The notes below the pieces were generated by a model that worked only from the letters and a program-made list of their open reading frames with translations, ran no database searches and was not told the DNA's origin. DNA of 64,000 bases from Sediminibacterium sp. TEGAF015 (GTDB taxonomy: Bacteria; Bacteroidota; Bacteroidia; Chitinophagales; Chitinophagaceae), in contig NZ_AP026683.1 in NCBI RefSeq assembly GCF_025997995.1, positions 744,501-808,500 on the forward strand. Reading direction: 5' to 3'. Position 1 is the first letter of the stretch, and each line of letters opens with the position of its first letter. The position numbers were made by a program, and so were the translations under genes. Positions 35,700-44,439 of this stretch are shown here, in pieces.

Positions 35700-37088
35700 A
35701 TGGCATTAATTAAGAGTATTTCAGGCATTAGAGGCACAATCGGGGGACAACCAGGCGACACACTAAGCCCTCTGGATATAGTAAAATTTACATCGGCATA
35801 TGGCACTATGCTTAAGAATGCGAACCGAGCCAATAAAAAAATAGTGATTGGCAGAGATGGCAGGATAAGCGGATCCATGGTTCAGGGACTTGTTGCCAAT
35901 ACATTGATTGCATTAGGCTTTGATGTAGTAGATCTTGGCTTAAGCACTACTCCAACCGTTGAAATGGCTGTAGTGATGGAAAAAGCTGTCGGCGGGATTA
36001 TTTTGACAGCCAGTCACAATCCTAAAGAATGGAATGCCTTGAAATTATTAAATGATAAGGGCGAATTTATCAGTGGTTCAGAAGGCAAACAATTGCTTGA
36101 AATAGCACAGAATGAAGCATTCAGCTACGCAAAAGTAGATGAATTGGGTACAATTACTCCAGGCACGAATTTGCTTCAAAAGCATATTGAAGCCTGTGTT
36201 AACTATCCTTTGGTAAATAAAGAGGCTATTGCGGCCGCCGATTTCTCCATTGTAATTGACGCCATCAACAGCTCTGGTGCTATTGCTGTACCTGCATTAC
36301 TAGAGGCGCTGGGTGTTAAAAAATATACCATCCTTAATGCAGAAGTGAATGGACAGTTTGCACATAACCCGGAACCACTTCCAGAGCACTTAAGAGATTT
36401 GTGCAATGAAGTAATCAAACAAAATGCTTCCATGGGTATTGCTGTTGATCCTGATGTGGACAGACTTTGCTTTGTATGTGAGGACGGCAACTTATTTGGG
36501 GAAGAATATACACTGGTGGCAGTTGCTGATTATATGTTAAAACACAGAAAAGGCAATACTGTTAGCAATATGAGCAGCACACGTGCACTAAAAGATATTA
36601 CACTAAAACATGGTGGTGAATATACTGCAAGTGCAGTGGGTGAAGTGAATGTTGTTACTAAAATGAAAGCAGTGAATGCAGTAATTGGTGGCGAAGGAAA
36701 CGGAGGCATCATTGTTCCGGATTTTCATTACGGAAGAGACGCTTTGATTGGCATTGCCCTATTCCTTACTCATCTGGCAATGGAGAAAAAAACAGTTAAG
36801 CAGTTGAGAAGTAGCTATCCAGATTATTTCATGAGTAAAAATAAAATTGAACTGAGTGCTGATGTTAACTTGAGCTTTATTTTTTCAAAAATCAAGGAGA
36901 AGTACAGCAAACACGAGATCAATGAGGAGGATGGACTTAAAATTGAATTTGACAACGACTGGGTTCATTTAAGAAGCAGTAATACAGAGCCCATTATTCG
37001 CATTTATGCAGAAAGTAATAGTGAAACCGTCGCCAACAATATTGCCAAACAATTAATGAAAGACATTAAAGAAGCAGCTGGAAAATAA
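35700..37088 (+). CDS. glmM: Phosphoglucosamine mutase-type phosphohexomutase
   Basis: The 462-aa alpha-D-phosphohexomutase starts with ALIKSISGIRGTIGGQPG. It has the phosphoserine loop ILTASHNPKEWNALKL (Ser about 102), the Mg-binding AVDPDVDRLCFV, the sugar-binding GGEGNGGII and the phosphate-binding RSSNTEPIIRIY. GlmM interconverts glucosamine-6-P and glucosamine-1-P for peptidoglycan and LPS precursors. A phosphomannomutase role cannot be fully excluded. The cysteine desulfurase gene starts 10 bases later. A degenerate -7 element TATATTCG lies at 35671-35678. Confidence 0.88.
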   Translation: MALIKSISGIRGTIGGQPGDTLSPLDIVKFTSAYGTMLKNANRANKKIVIGRDGRISGSMVQGLVANTLIALGFDVVDLGLSTTPTVEMAVVMEKAVGGIILTASHNPKEWNALKLLNDKGEFISGSEGKQLLEIAQNEAFSYAKVDELGTITPGTNLLQKHIEACVNYPLVNKEAIAAADFSIVIDAINSSGAIAVPALLEALGVKKYTILNAEVNGQFAHNPEPLPEHLRDLCNEVIKQNASMGIAVDPDVDRLCFVCEDGNLFGEEYTLVAVADYMLKHRKGNTVSNMSSTRALKDITLKHGGEYTASAVGEVNVVTKMKAVNAVIGGEGNGGIIVPDFHYGRDALIGIALFLTHLAMEKKTVKQLRSSYPDYFMSKNKIELSADVNLSFIFSKIKEKYSKHEINEEDGLKIEFDNDWVHLRSSNTEPIIRIYAESNSETVANNIAKQLMKDIKEAAGK

Positions 37089-37098
37089 AACAATTACA

Positions 37099-38226
37099 AT
37101 GGAAAGAATTTATCTGGACAACGCAGCCACCACTTCACTGGATCCCGCGGTTTTAGAGGCCATGATGCCTTATTTGACTAAGCATTTTGGGAACCCCTCT
37201 TCAATTTATTCCTATGGGAGAGAATCCAGAATGGCGATTGAAAATGCTAGAAAATCCGTTGCTAAAATCTTAAATGCACACCCTGCAGAAATTTTTTTTA
37301 CCAGTGGAGGTACTGAAAGTAGTAATACAGCCATTACTGCTTCTGTAAGAGACCTTGGGTGCAAACATATTATCAGTTCTCCTATTGAACACCATGCTAC
37401 CAGTCATACAGTTGAGTATTTATATCATAATGGTGAAGCAGCCTTAAGCTATGTTAAGTTGCTACCCAATGGACATATTGACCTGGAAGATTTGGAAAAC
37501 TTACTTGCTGAAAGTGAAGAAAAATGCCTGGTTACCTTGATGCATGCCAACAATGAAATTGGCAATATGATTGACTTGCACGCAGTGGGTAATTTATGTA
37601 AAAAATATCAGGCAATCTTTCATAGCGATACCGTTCAAACGGTTGGACATTTCCCTTTTGATTTAAGAAACACACCAGTACATTTCATTACCGGCGCGGG
37701 TCATAAGTTCCACGGGCCTAAAGGTGTTGGGATGCTGTACATTAATGAGAATGTAAAAATAAAGCCCTTTGTGCACGGAGGAAGTCAGGAAAGAAATATG
37801 AGAGCTGGCACAGAAAATTTGTATGGAATTATTGGTTTTGCAAAAGCACTGGAACTAGCTACAGAACACTTTGAAAGCGAAAGCAAGTACATCAATGAAT
37901 TGAAAATGTACATGATGCAGGAATTGCAGAAGCAAATAACTGGCGTTGCATTTAACGGCGACCCAACAGGGAAATCGTTGTATGCTGTATTAAGTGTAAG
38001 CTTTCCTAAAACAGAGAAAAGTGAAATGATTCTGTTTAACCTAGACATCAATAATATCTGTGCCAGTGGAGGAAGTGCCTGCACCAGCGGCGCCGATCAG
38101 GGTTCACATGTAATAAGGGCCATCAACAATAACCCGAATCAGGTTACAGTACGCTTCAGCTTTAGCAAACACAATACAAAGGCTGAATTAGACCAAGTGA
38201 TATCCAAGCTAAAGGAGTTGATTTAA
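37099..38226 (+). CDS. Cysteine desulfurase (NifS/IscS type)
   Basis: The 375-aa PLP enzyme takes sulfur from cysteine for Fe-S clusters and tRNA thiolation. Motifs are YLDNAATTSLDPAVLEAM, FFTSGGTESSNTAI, SDTVQTVGHFPFDL, PLP-lysine AGHKFHGPKGVG (about 202), and the active-site Cys in ASGGSACTSGADQ (about 327). It is a class I (IscS/NifS-like) enzyme with the longer Cys loop. No iscU, iscR or suf gene lies beside it; glmM is the only upstream partner. Its stop shares bases with the stop of the convergent AAA gene. Confidence 0.92.
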   Translation: MERIYLDNAATTSLDPAVLEAMMPYLTKHFGNPSSIYSYGRESRMAIENARKSVAKILNAHPAEIFFTSGGTESSNTAITASVRDLGCKHIISSPIEHHATSHTVEYLYHNGEAALSYVKLLPNGHIDLEDLENLLAESEEKCLVTLMHANNEIGNMIDLHAVGNLCKKYQAIFHSDTVQTVGHFPFDLRNTPVHFITGAGHKFHGPKGVGMLYINENVKIKPFVHGGSQERNMRAGTENLYGIIGFAKALELATEHFESESKYINELKMYMMQELQKQITGVAFNGDPTGKSLYAVLSVSFPKTEKSEMILFNLDINNICASGGSACTSGADQGSHVIRAINNNPNQVTVRFSFSKHNTKAELDQVISKLKELI

Positions 38227-39770
38227 AAATCATCATCTTCTTCTGATTCCAACTGACCAAAATTCATCATACTACCCATTAAATCATTGAAGCTGATTTT
38301 ACCATCAATTGATTTTTTGCTAATCAGGGAGTAAGCTGCCAAACCATGTAGTACAAACTCCATTAGCAAGGCGTTTTCCTGGTTATTAGCCAGTGGATAA
38401 TGTTTCTTAATCAAAGCATACAAGCCTTCCACCTGATACAAAGTTTCAATTTTCTGTTGGTCATTCAAATCATTCAACAACTCTAAATGATTGCCATTAT
38501 TAAACCAGCGTGTGATTGACTGATAAGGACTTTCAGTAACTGTTGATTCTTCTGTAGATTTTTTGCCTGTTGGTTTTCTTTTTTTACTGGTTTCAGGATT
38601 TGGAAAATACTGTACAAATAATTGTCGCATAGATTTTTCAATCAGATTTACTGCAACCTGATAGGGTCCCTCCTGCTCTCCTTCATATACCAGTTCTATT
38701 TTACCTGTAATGGCAGGAATTATTCCAACCAAATCACTGATCCAGACCTGTGTTTTCTCTTCCTGATTAATAAGCAACCTTCTCTCAGCGGCACTCACTG
38801 CATTTTCATAGGCTGCGATGGTAAGTCTTGCACTAACCCCACTCTTACGATCTACATATTCATTGGATCTGGCTTCAAAAGCCACTTGTTCAATGATTCT
38901 TTTTACCAAATCACTTATGGCAATCTTTTCCTTTTGAACAGGCAAAATTTGTGCTTCCTGTTCAGTGATGGCTAATGAGTCTTCAATTTGCTTGGGGTAA
39001 TGTGTTAATATCTGGCTTTCAATTCTATCTTTCAAAGGCGTAACAATACTACCGCGATTTGTGTAATCTTCTGGATTAGCTGTGAAAATAAAAACAATAT
39101 CTAAAGGCATTCTTAGTTTAAATCCTCGAATTTGAATATCACCTTCCTGTAAAATATTGAACAAAGCCACTTGTATGCGGGCTTGCAGGTCCGGTAATTC
39201 ATTGATTACAAAAATCCCTCTGTTACTTCTTGGTATAATTCCGTAATGAATTACTTTTTCATCAGAAAAGCTCAATTTTAAATTAGCCGCTTTAATGGGA
39301 TCAATATCACCAATCAAATCAGCCACACTCACATCAGGCGTTGCCAGTTTTTCTCCATACCGTTTGCTTCGATGTATCCACTCAATAGGTGTTTCATCCC
39401 CTTGTTCAGCAATTACATCTAAAGCATAACGACTCATAGGCTGCATTGGGTCATCATTAATTTCAGAACCTGCAATTACTGGTATGTATTCATCCAGCAA
39501 AAAAGTCATTTGACGGGCCATTCTGGTTTTGGCCTGACCTCTTAAACCCAGAAACAAAATATTATGCTGACTTAGTATAGCTCTTTCAGTATCAGGAATT
39601 ACGGTGTCTTCATATCCAATGATACCTTCAAAAGGATTTTCTTTGTCCCGTATTTTCTGAATAAGATTATCCCTGATTTCCTGCTTCACCGATTTAGATT
39701 GGTATCCACTGGCTTTTAATTGTCCCAGAGTAAAAATATCTGTATACTTAAATACCTTGTTCTTTTTCAT
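38223..39770 (-). CDS. MoxR/ChlI-like AAA+ ATPase
   Basis: The 515-aa ATPase has Walker A LGLRGQAKTRMAR (about 72-84), a Walker B-like GIFVINELPDLQARIQVALF and sensor 1 FIFTANPEDYTNRG, all as in Mg-chelatase I subunits and MoxR proteins. A C-terminal extension of about 130 residues includes a Lys/Thr/Ser-rich linker and an acidic end. Annotation pipelines often call such proteins magnesium chelatase, but no ChlH/CobN subunit or tetrapyrrole gene is present. It follows the VWA gene with zero spacing (stop then ATG), so the two form one unit. A chaperone-like remodelling role is inferred. Confidence 0.85.
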   Translation of the reverse strand: MKKNKVFKYTDIFTLGQLKASGYQSKSVKQEIRDNLIQKIRDKENPFEGIIGYEDTVIPDTERAILSQHNILFLGLRGQAKTRMARQMTFLLDEYIPVIAGSEINDDPMQPMSRYALDVIAEQGDETPIEWIHRSKRYGEKLATPDVSVADLIGDIDPIKAANLKLSFSDEKVIHYGIIPRSNRGIFVINELPDLQARIQVALFNILQEGDIQIRGFKLRMPLDIVFIFTANPEDYTNRGSIVTPLKDRIESQILTHYPKQIEDSLAITEQEAQILPVQKEKIAISDLVKRIIEQVAFEARSNEYVDRKSGVSARLTIAAYENAVSAAERRLLINQEEKTQVWISDLVGIIPAITGKIELVYEGEQEGPYQVAVNLIEKSMRQLFVQYFPNPETSKKRKPTGKKSTEESTVTESPYQSITRWFNNGNHLELLNDLNDQQKIETLYQVEGLYALIKKHYPLANNQENALLMEFVLHGLAAYSLISKKSIDGKISFNDLMGSMMNFGQLESEEDDDF

Positions 39771-40913
39771 TTAGAATACATTTTTTCTTTTTCCACTTTC
39801 AAAATCCTTAAATATAAATGAGCCCAGTTTATCCAATGAAGCAAAATAAGCTTTGCCATTATTCATTTCTGTAAATTCTTCTACAAATTGCTGCAGATAG
39901 GGATCCGATGCAATCATAAATGTTGTAATTGGAATCTTCAACTTTTTGCACTGCGCAGCAAGATTAATGCAGCGATTCACTACTTTTCTATCTAAGCCAA
40001 AACTATTTTTATAATATTGATTACCAATTTTCAGGCAGGTAGGTTTACCATCTGTAATCATAAAGATTTGCTTGTTTGGATTCTTTCTTCTTCGCAACAA
40101 ATCCATAGCCAATTCCAAACCGGCAACAGTATTGGTATGATAAGGTCCTACGGTAAGATAAGGAAGGTCCTTGATTTCAATACTCCATGCATCGTTTCCG
40201 AAAACAACAATATCAATCGTGTCTTTTGGGTATCGTGTTGTAATCAGTTCGCAAAGCGCCATGGCCACTTTTTTAGCAGGCGTGATGCGATCTTCCCCAT
40301 ATAATATCATGGAATGGGAAATATCAATCATCAACACAGTGGATGTTTGTGTTTTGAAATCTGATTCCCGAATTTGCAAATCATCTTCCTGCATAGAAAA
40401 AGACTCTACCCCCCTATTAATCTGGGCGTTTCTTATACTTTCGGTAAAATCAATCTGTTCCAGCATATCCCCAAACTGAAATGGCCGTGTATCGGCACTG
40501 GCTTCGTCCCCCTGACCTGTTTTAAAGGTTGAGTGGTTACCCTTATCGGCTTTCTTTAGTTTCCCGAATATTTCTTCCAGACTTTTCTTGCGAATGGTTT
40601 GTTCTGATTTGGCAGTTATCTGAAAACTACCATCGGCTTCATTCTCTTTCAGATACCCATTCTTTTTTAAGTCCTCTATAAAATCGCCCATACCATATTC
40701 ATCATCAGTAAAATGGTATTGCTTATCTAGCTCATTCATCCAACTCAGCGATTCTTCTGCACTTCCATTGGTATACACCAGTAACTGCGAAAATATATGC
40801 AGCAACTGAACAAATTTGGATTGTTCGTTCTGTGCAGGATTGAAGGAAAAAAACTGATAGCCAATCATAGAATTTATTAACAGTAATTCAACCATTAAGT
40901 TCAGGCTTTTCAT
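39771..40913 (-). CDS. VWA-domain protein, partner of the AAA+ ATPase
   Basis: The 380-aa protein has a helical N-terminal half of about 180 residues and a von Willebrand A domain at about 185-370. The complete MIDAS is VLMIDISHSM (DxSxS), with a downstream Thr/Asp in MITDGKPTC. It has no signal peptide or transmembrane helix, so it acts in the cytoplasm. AAA-VWA pairs (ChlI-ChlD, MoxR-VWA, RavA-ViaA) couple ATPase motion to metal-dependent target binding. The target here is unknown. The gene is first in the two-gene unit. Confidence 0.86.
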   Translation of the reverse strand: MKSLNLMVELLLINSMIGYQFFSFNPAQNEQSKFVQLLHIFSQLLVYTNGSAEESLSWMNELDKQYHFTDDEYGMGDFIEDLKKNGYLKENEADGSFQITAKSEQTIRKKSLEEIFGKLKKADKGNHSTFKTGQGDEASADTRPFQFGDMLEQIDFTESIRNAQINRGVESFSMQEDDLQIRESDFKTQTSTVLMIDISHSMILYGEDRITPAKKVAMALCELITTRYPKDTIDIVVFGNDAWSIEIKDLPYLTVGPYHTNTVAGLELAMDLLRRRKNPNKQIFMITDGKPTCLKIGNQYYKNSFGLDRKVVNRCINLAAQCKKLKIPITTFMIASDPYLQQFVEEFTEMNNGKAYFASLDKLGSFIFKDFESGKRKNVF

Positions 40914-40965
40914 CCATAGTTTTCATTTTTGTATCGAAATACAAGGATGAGGCATATACGCAACA

Positions 40966-40997
40966 AAAAAATCGTCCCGTATTCAGGACGATTTTTT
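40966..40997 (-). terminator. Terminator of the DUF2723 gene
   Basis: A perfect 12-bp stem (40966-40977 with 40986-40997, 8-base loop) begins and ends in A/T runs. It lies 15 bases after the stop at 41013. Confidence 0.88.
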
Positions 40998-41012
40998 ATA
41001 CATTTAAATAGA

Positions 41013-44000
41013 CTATTTACTACTATCTCTGGGAGCCATCAATTTCCCTGGTATCTGTATGGCCGGATTATAGACAGTTTTCATCCTTTCCATTCCTTCC
41101 ATATATCCTTCTGCAATACGCTTTTCATCTTCCATCATTTCCGCTTTTCTACCCGTTAAAGAATTGTAGTATTTAATCTGCTGCTGTAAATCTTTTGTAA
41201 CAGATTTGGATACTTTTTCTATAAGCGCTTTATCATCCGCCATATAGCAGGCTTCCAGGAACATCAATGAATTCCTGTTATGCATATTGCCTCTACTTAC
41301 CATACCGTAAGGGAAGTTTTCTTCATCCATCAACTGATCTACTTTCTGTAAAGCTTTTCTAGCATCTTCCTTACGACCTTTTGAAGCCAAGTCAATAGCC
41401 AGCTCTGTATAAGCGGTACGGATACTATTAAGGTGTCTCCTGTTTTCTTCGTCAAAGTAAACCCCCTTTACATTGGCATTCCCTGCTACAAAAACATTCA
41501 TTGCTTTAGTTAGCATCCAGTCAGTGTTCACTTTTGAACCCTGAACAGGCACCAGACGATGACTGAGTCCATCTCTTCTGAGGAACTCATCAAATCCAAG
41601 ATCCACTTGTGGATTTGTAAAGTAGATAGGGCGTTTCCATTTATTAGCAGCTATGATATTTAAAACGGCCATATCGTTCTTCATCATGGAACCCTTTGGC
41701 AATTCAAATCGCAATTCTGCAACTACACTATCATTTGCATTTACTGTTTTGTTAGCTAAAACATCAGTGGCATTTACCGGAACAGAGAATTTACGAACAG
41801 GGAAAGTACTTAAGGCTTCTCCATTCCCTCTGTCTTCCATATTTACCGGATCATCACTTCCTACATAATTCTTCATCAAATCATATAAGTCATAGTAACG
41901 ATCTTCGGGAATATTGGGCTTGGGTCTATACAAAGCATAATCCCTTTTACCACCCTCAATTTGTTCTGCAGACCAGATCACATCTATTGGGTCACTCTGG
42001 TTTACCTTATAGCGGAGTTGATTAATGTACCAGTCAATACCTAACAAACTGTAGTTGATTACACGAATATCAGGACGAATCCCTTCTACTTCCTGTGCAT
42101 ACCACAAAGGATAAGTGTCATTGTCTCCAAAAGTGAATAAAATCGCATTCGGAGCGCAACTTTCCAGATAGTCTTTGGCTAAATCTCTCGCCAATACTTT
42201 TTTGCTCCTATCGTGGTCGTCCCATTCTTGCTGTGCCATAAGTGCTGGAACAGCCAGCAAGCAAATAATTGTTGCCAGACTGGCTGCCATTGCAGGTTTT
42301 AATTTCTTTTCTAGGTAGGAAGCAATGGCCATTACTCCTAAACCAATCCATACCGCAAAGGCATAAAAGCTTCCCACATACGCATAATCCCGTTCACGTG
42401 GCTGATTACCTGCCTGATTCAGATACAACACAATAGCAAAACCAGTGAAGAAAAACATTAATAAATTGGTAAATGCGTCGTCTCCTCTTTTTTTACGGTG
42501 ATAAACAAATCCAAGTATTCCGAGTATAAAAGGCAGTGCAAACAACTTATTATTTGCTTTGTTATTTTTAAGGGAATCAGGCAATTGAGACTGATCGCCA
42601 TAAATCAAATTATCAACAAATGAGATACCTGTAATCCAGTTACCATCTCTTACATTTCCGGTATACACACCTTGTATATCATTTTGCTTACCAGAAAAAT
42701 TCCACATAAAATAACGGAAATACATCCAGTACACCTGATAGCCTACAAAGAACTTCACATTGTCTACCTGATTAGGAGCCCTTTCATACGTACCATCTTT
42801 TAGTTTAGGGATATTTAAGAAAGCAGAGTAATAATACGCATGGTACTGATCGTCACTTGCATCCCAGACTCTTGGAAAAACCATTTTGTCTTCCGCATTA
42901 TACACATACTTTTTATCCTGACCCACTTCAATGTATTTATCGCGGGCTTTTTGGTAACGCATTCCTGTATTTCTTAAGTCTACAGGTTGTGCGGTAAATT
43001 TCTGACCATATAACAATGGAAAATCTCCATATTGTTCTCTTCCCAGGTAGCCTACCAAACTCATTGGATTGTCCACATTGTACATATCCACTGAAGGATT
43101 GGCGCTACTGCGAATCATGGTTGTTAAATAGGTACTGTATCCGATGAACATAAAGCTGATACACCAAATGGCCAGCGTTAAATAAGGCCATGCACGCTTT
43201 GCAGCCACTCTTAAACCCTGCCATAATAGTACAGCAACCAAAACAAAGAAAAGTGTAAATCCGGTAAAGAAGGGCAGTCCGGCTCCGTTAACCAACCAGC
43301 GATCAAATGATCCCGCCAGTTTAATAGAATACTGAATCACTCCTACCTGAACTACGCCTGTTATAATACAACCAATAACAAAGAAAATATAAACTCCTCC
43401 GAAATAGGCTTTTTGCTCAGGCTTCCATTTTTCTATCAGGAACAGGAACCCTACACCCAATAAAGTGGCTAAAATCATTAATCCGGCAACTGTTCCGTCC
43501 ATGCCCACATTATCAGTAGCTTCAGCAGCTGCACCTACCAATGCGCCGAAGAAAGCCAACACACCTCCTATAATTACCAGTTTGATAAACCAACTACGGA
43601 TAAGTTCATAATTAAAGTTTTCACGTTTTTTGAAATAATAAACCATAACAATAGCTGGAATGGTTAAAAGGTTTAGCAAGTGAACACCAATAGACAGTCC
43701 CATCATAAAGAAGATGAAAACAATCCAACGGTCTGCACCTGGTTCATCGGCATGATTTTCCCATTTCAGAATTGCCCAAAATACAATCGCAGTAAAGAAA
43801 GAGGAAAGCGCATAAACTTCACCTTCTACAGCACTGTACCAGAATGAATCACTGAAAGTGTAGGCCAATGCACCCACTACTCCAGCCCCCATAATACTCC
43901 AAATCTGAAAACCGCTAATGGTATCAGAAGTTTTAACTCGCATGATTCTGCGGGCAAAATGGGTAATGGTCCAGAATAAGAACAAGATGGTAAAAGCGCT

Positions 44001-44255
44001 CGCCATGGCACTCATCATGTTTACTGCTTTTGCAGCACTCATTGGATTGTCTCCGAACAATATGATAAAAATTCTACCTAGAATAACAAATAGAGGGGCG
44101 CCCGGAGGATGGGGTATCTGAAGCTTGAAACAGCTACTTACAAACTCACCACAATCCCATAAGCTTCCGCCCGCTTCCGCAGTAAGTGTATAAACCATGC
44201 TGGCAATTGCAAAAACCAGCCAGCCAATAATGTTATTAATCTTGTTAAACTGCAT
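41013..44255 (-). CDS. Large DUF2723 membrane protein, putative GT-C glycosyltransferase
   Basis: The 1080-aa protein has a dozen or more hydrophobic helices in its first 700 residues and a soluble C-terminal part of about 380 residues with a helical-repeat end. The N-terminus carries the DUF2723 hallmark LTAEAGGSLWDCGEFVSSCF followed by QIPHPPGAPLFVILGR. The acidic residues in an early periplasmic loop resemble the catalytic loop of GT-C enzymes. The eukaryotic protein TMEM260, reported as an O-mannosyltransferase, belongs to the same family, so protein O-glycosylation is a reasonable hypothesis. Its bacterial substrate is not known. The gene stands alone with its own -7 element and terminator. 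Confidence 0.88.
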   Translation of the reverse strand: MQFNKINNIIGWLVFAIASMVYTLTAEAGGSLWDCGEFVSSCFKLQIPHPPGAPLFVILGRIFIILFGDNPMSAAKAVNMMSAMASAFTILFLFWTITHFARRIMRVKTSDTISGFQIWSIMGAGVVGALAYTFSDSFWYSAVEGEVYALSSFFTAIVFWAILKWENHADEPGADRWIVFIFFMMGLSIGVHLLNLLTIPAIVMVYYFKKRENFNYELIRSWFIKLVIIGGVLAFFGALVGAAAEATDNVGMDGTVAGLMILATLLGVGFLFLIEKWKPEQKAYFGGVYIFFVIGCIITGVVQVGVIQYSIKLAGSFDRWLVNGAGLPFFTGFTLFFVLVAVLLWQGLRVAAKRAWPYLTLAIWCISFMFIGYSTYLTTMIRSSANPSVDMYNVDNPMSLVGYLGREQYGDFPLLYGQKFTAQPVDLRNTGMRYQKARDKYIEVGQDKKYVYNAEDKMVFPRVWDASDDQYHAYYYSAFLNIPKLKDGTYERAPNQVDNVKFFVGYQVYWMYFRYFMWNFSGKQNDIQGVYTGNVRDGNWITGISFVDNLIYGDQSQLPDSLKNNKANNKLFALPFILGILGFVYHRKKRGDDAFTNLLMFFFTGFAIVLYLNQAGNQPRERDYAYVGSFYAFAVWIGLGVMAIASYLEKKLKPAMAASLATIICLLAVPALMAQQEWDDHDRSKKVLARDLAKDYLESCAPNAILFTFGDNDTYPLWYAQEVEGIRPDIRVINYSLLGIDWYINQLRYKVNQSDPIDVIWSAEQIEGGKRDYALYRPKPNIPEDRYYDLYDLMKNYVGSDDPVNMEDRGNGEALSTFPVRKFSVPVNATDVLANKTVNANDSVVAELRFELPKGSMMKNDMAVLNIIAANKWKRPIYFTNPQVDLGFDEFLRRDGLSHRLVPVQGSKVNTDWMLTKAMNVFVAGNANVKGVYFDEENRRHLNSIRTAYTELAIDLASKGRKEDARKALQKVDQLMDEENFPYGMVSRGNMHNRNSLMFLEACYMADDKALIEKVSKSVTKDLQQQIKYYNSLTGRKAEMMEDEKRIAEGYMEGMERMKTVYNPAIQIPGKLMAPRDSSK

Positions 44256-44280
44256 ATTTGTTTTGGTTTTTAAAGAGGGA

Positions 44281-44288
44281 CAAACATA
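44281..44288 (-). promoter_or_regulatory. -7 promoter element of the DUF2723 gene
   Basis: TATGTTTG on the minus strand lies 25 bases before the ATG at 44255. The rest of the 184-base gap up to mtaB is AT-rich with no clear structure. Confidence 0.5.
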
Positions 44289-44424
44289 ACTTATTATAGG
44301 TGAAATTTGAAATAGATTGAGGGGATTCGGCCATTTTAAGAAAGTTTTTACACCTGAAATTCAAGGACTTTGAATTCAACAGATAGCCGATTAATTGTAA
44401 AGCGGTTATATCAAATGCCTGTCT

Positions 44425-44432
44425 TAACTTTG
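44425..44432 (+). promoter_or_regulatory. -7 promoter element close to mtaB start
   Basis: TAACTTTG ends 7 bases before the mtaB ATG, predicting a leader of only a few bases. Confidence 0.5.
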
Positions 44433-44439
44433 CGGCCGC

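Noticed and set aside
38223..40913. Magnesium or cobalt chelatase I/D subunits
   Set aside because: The domain match is real, but no large chelatase subunit or tetrapyrrole gene is near and the extensions differ. A MoxR-VWA label is safer.
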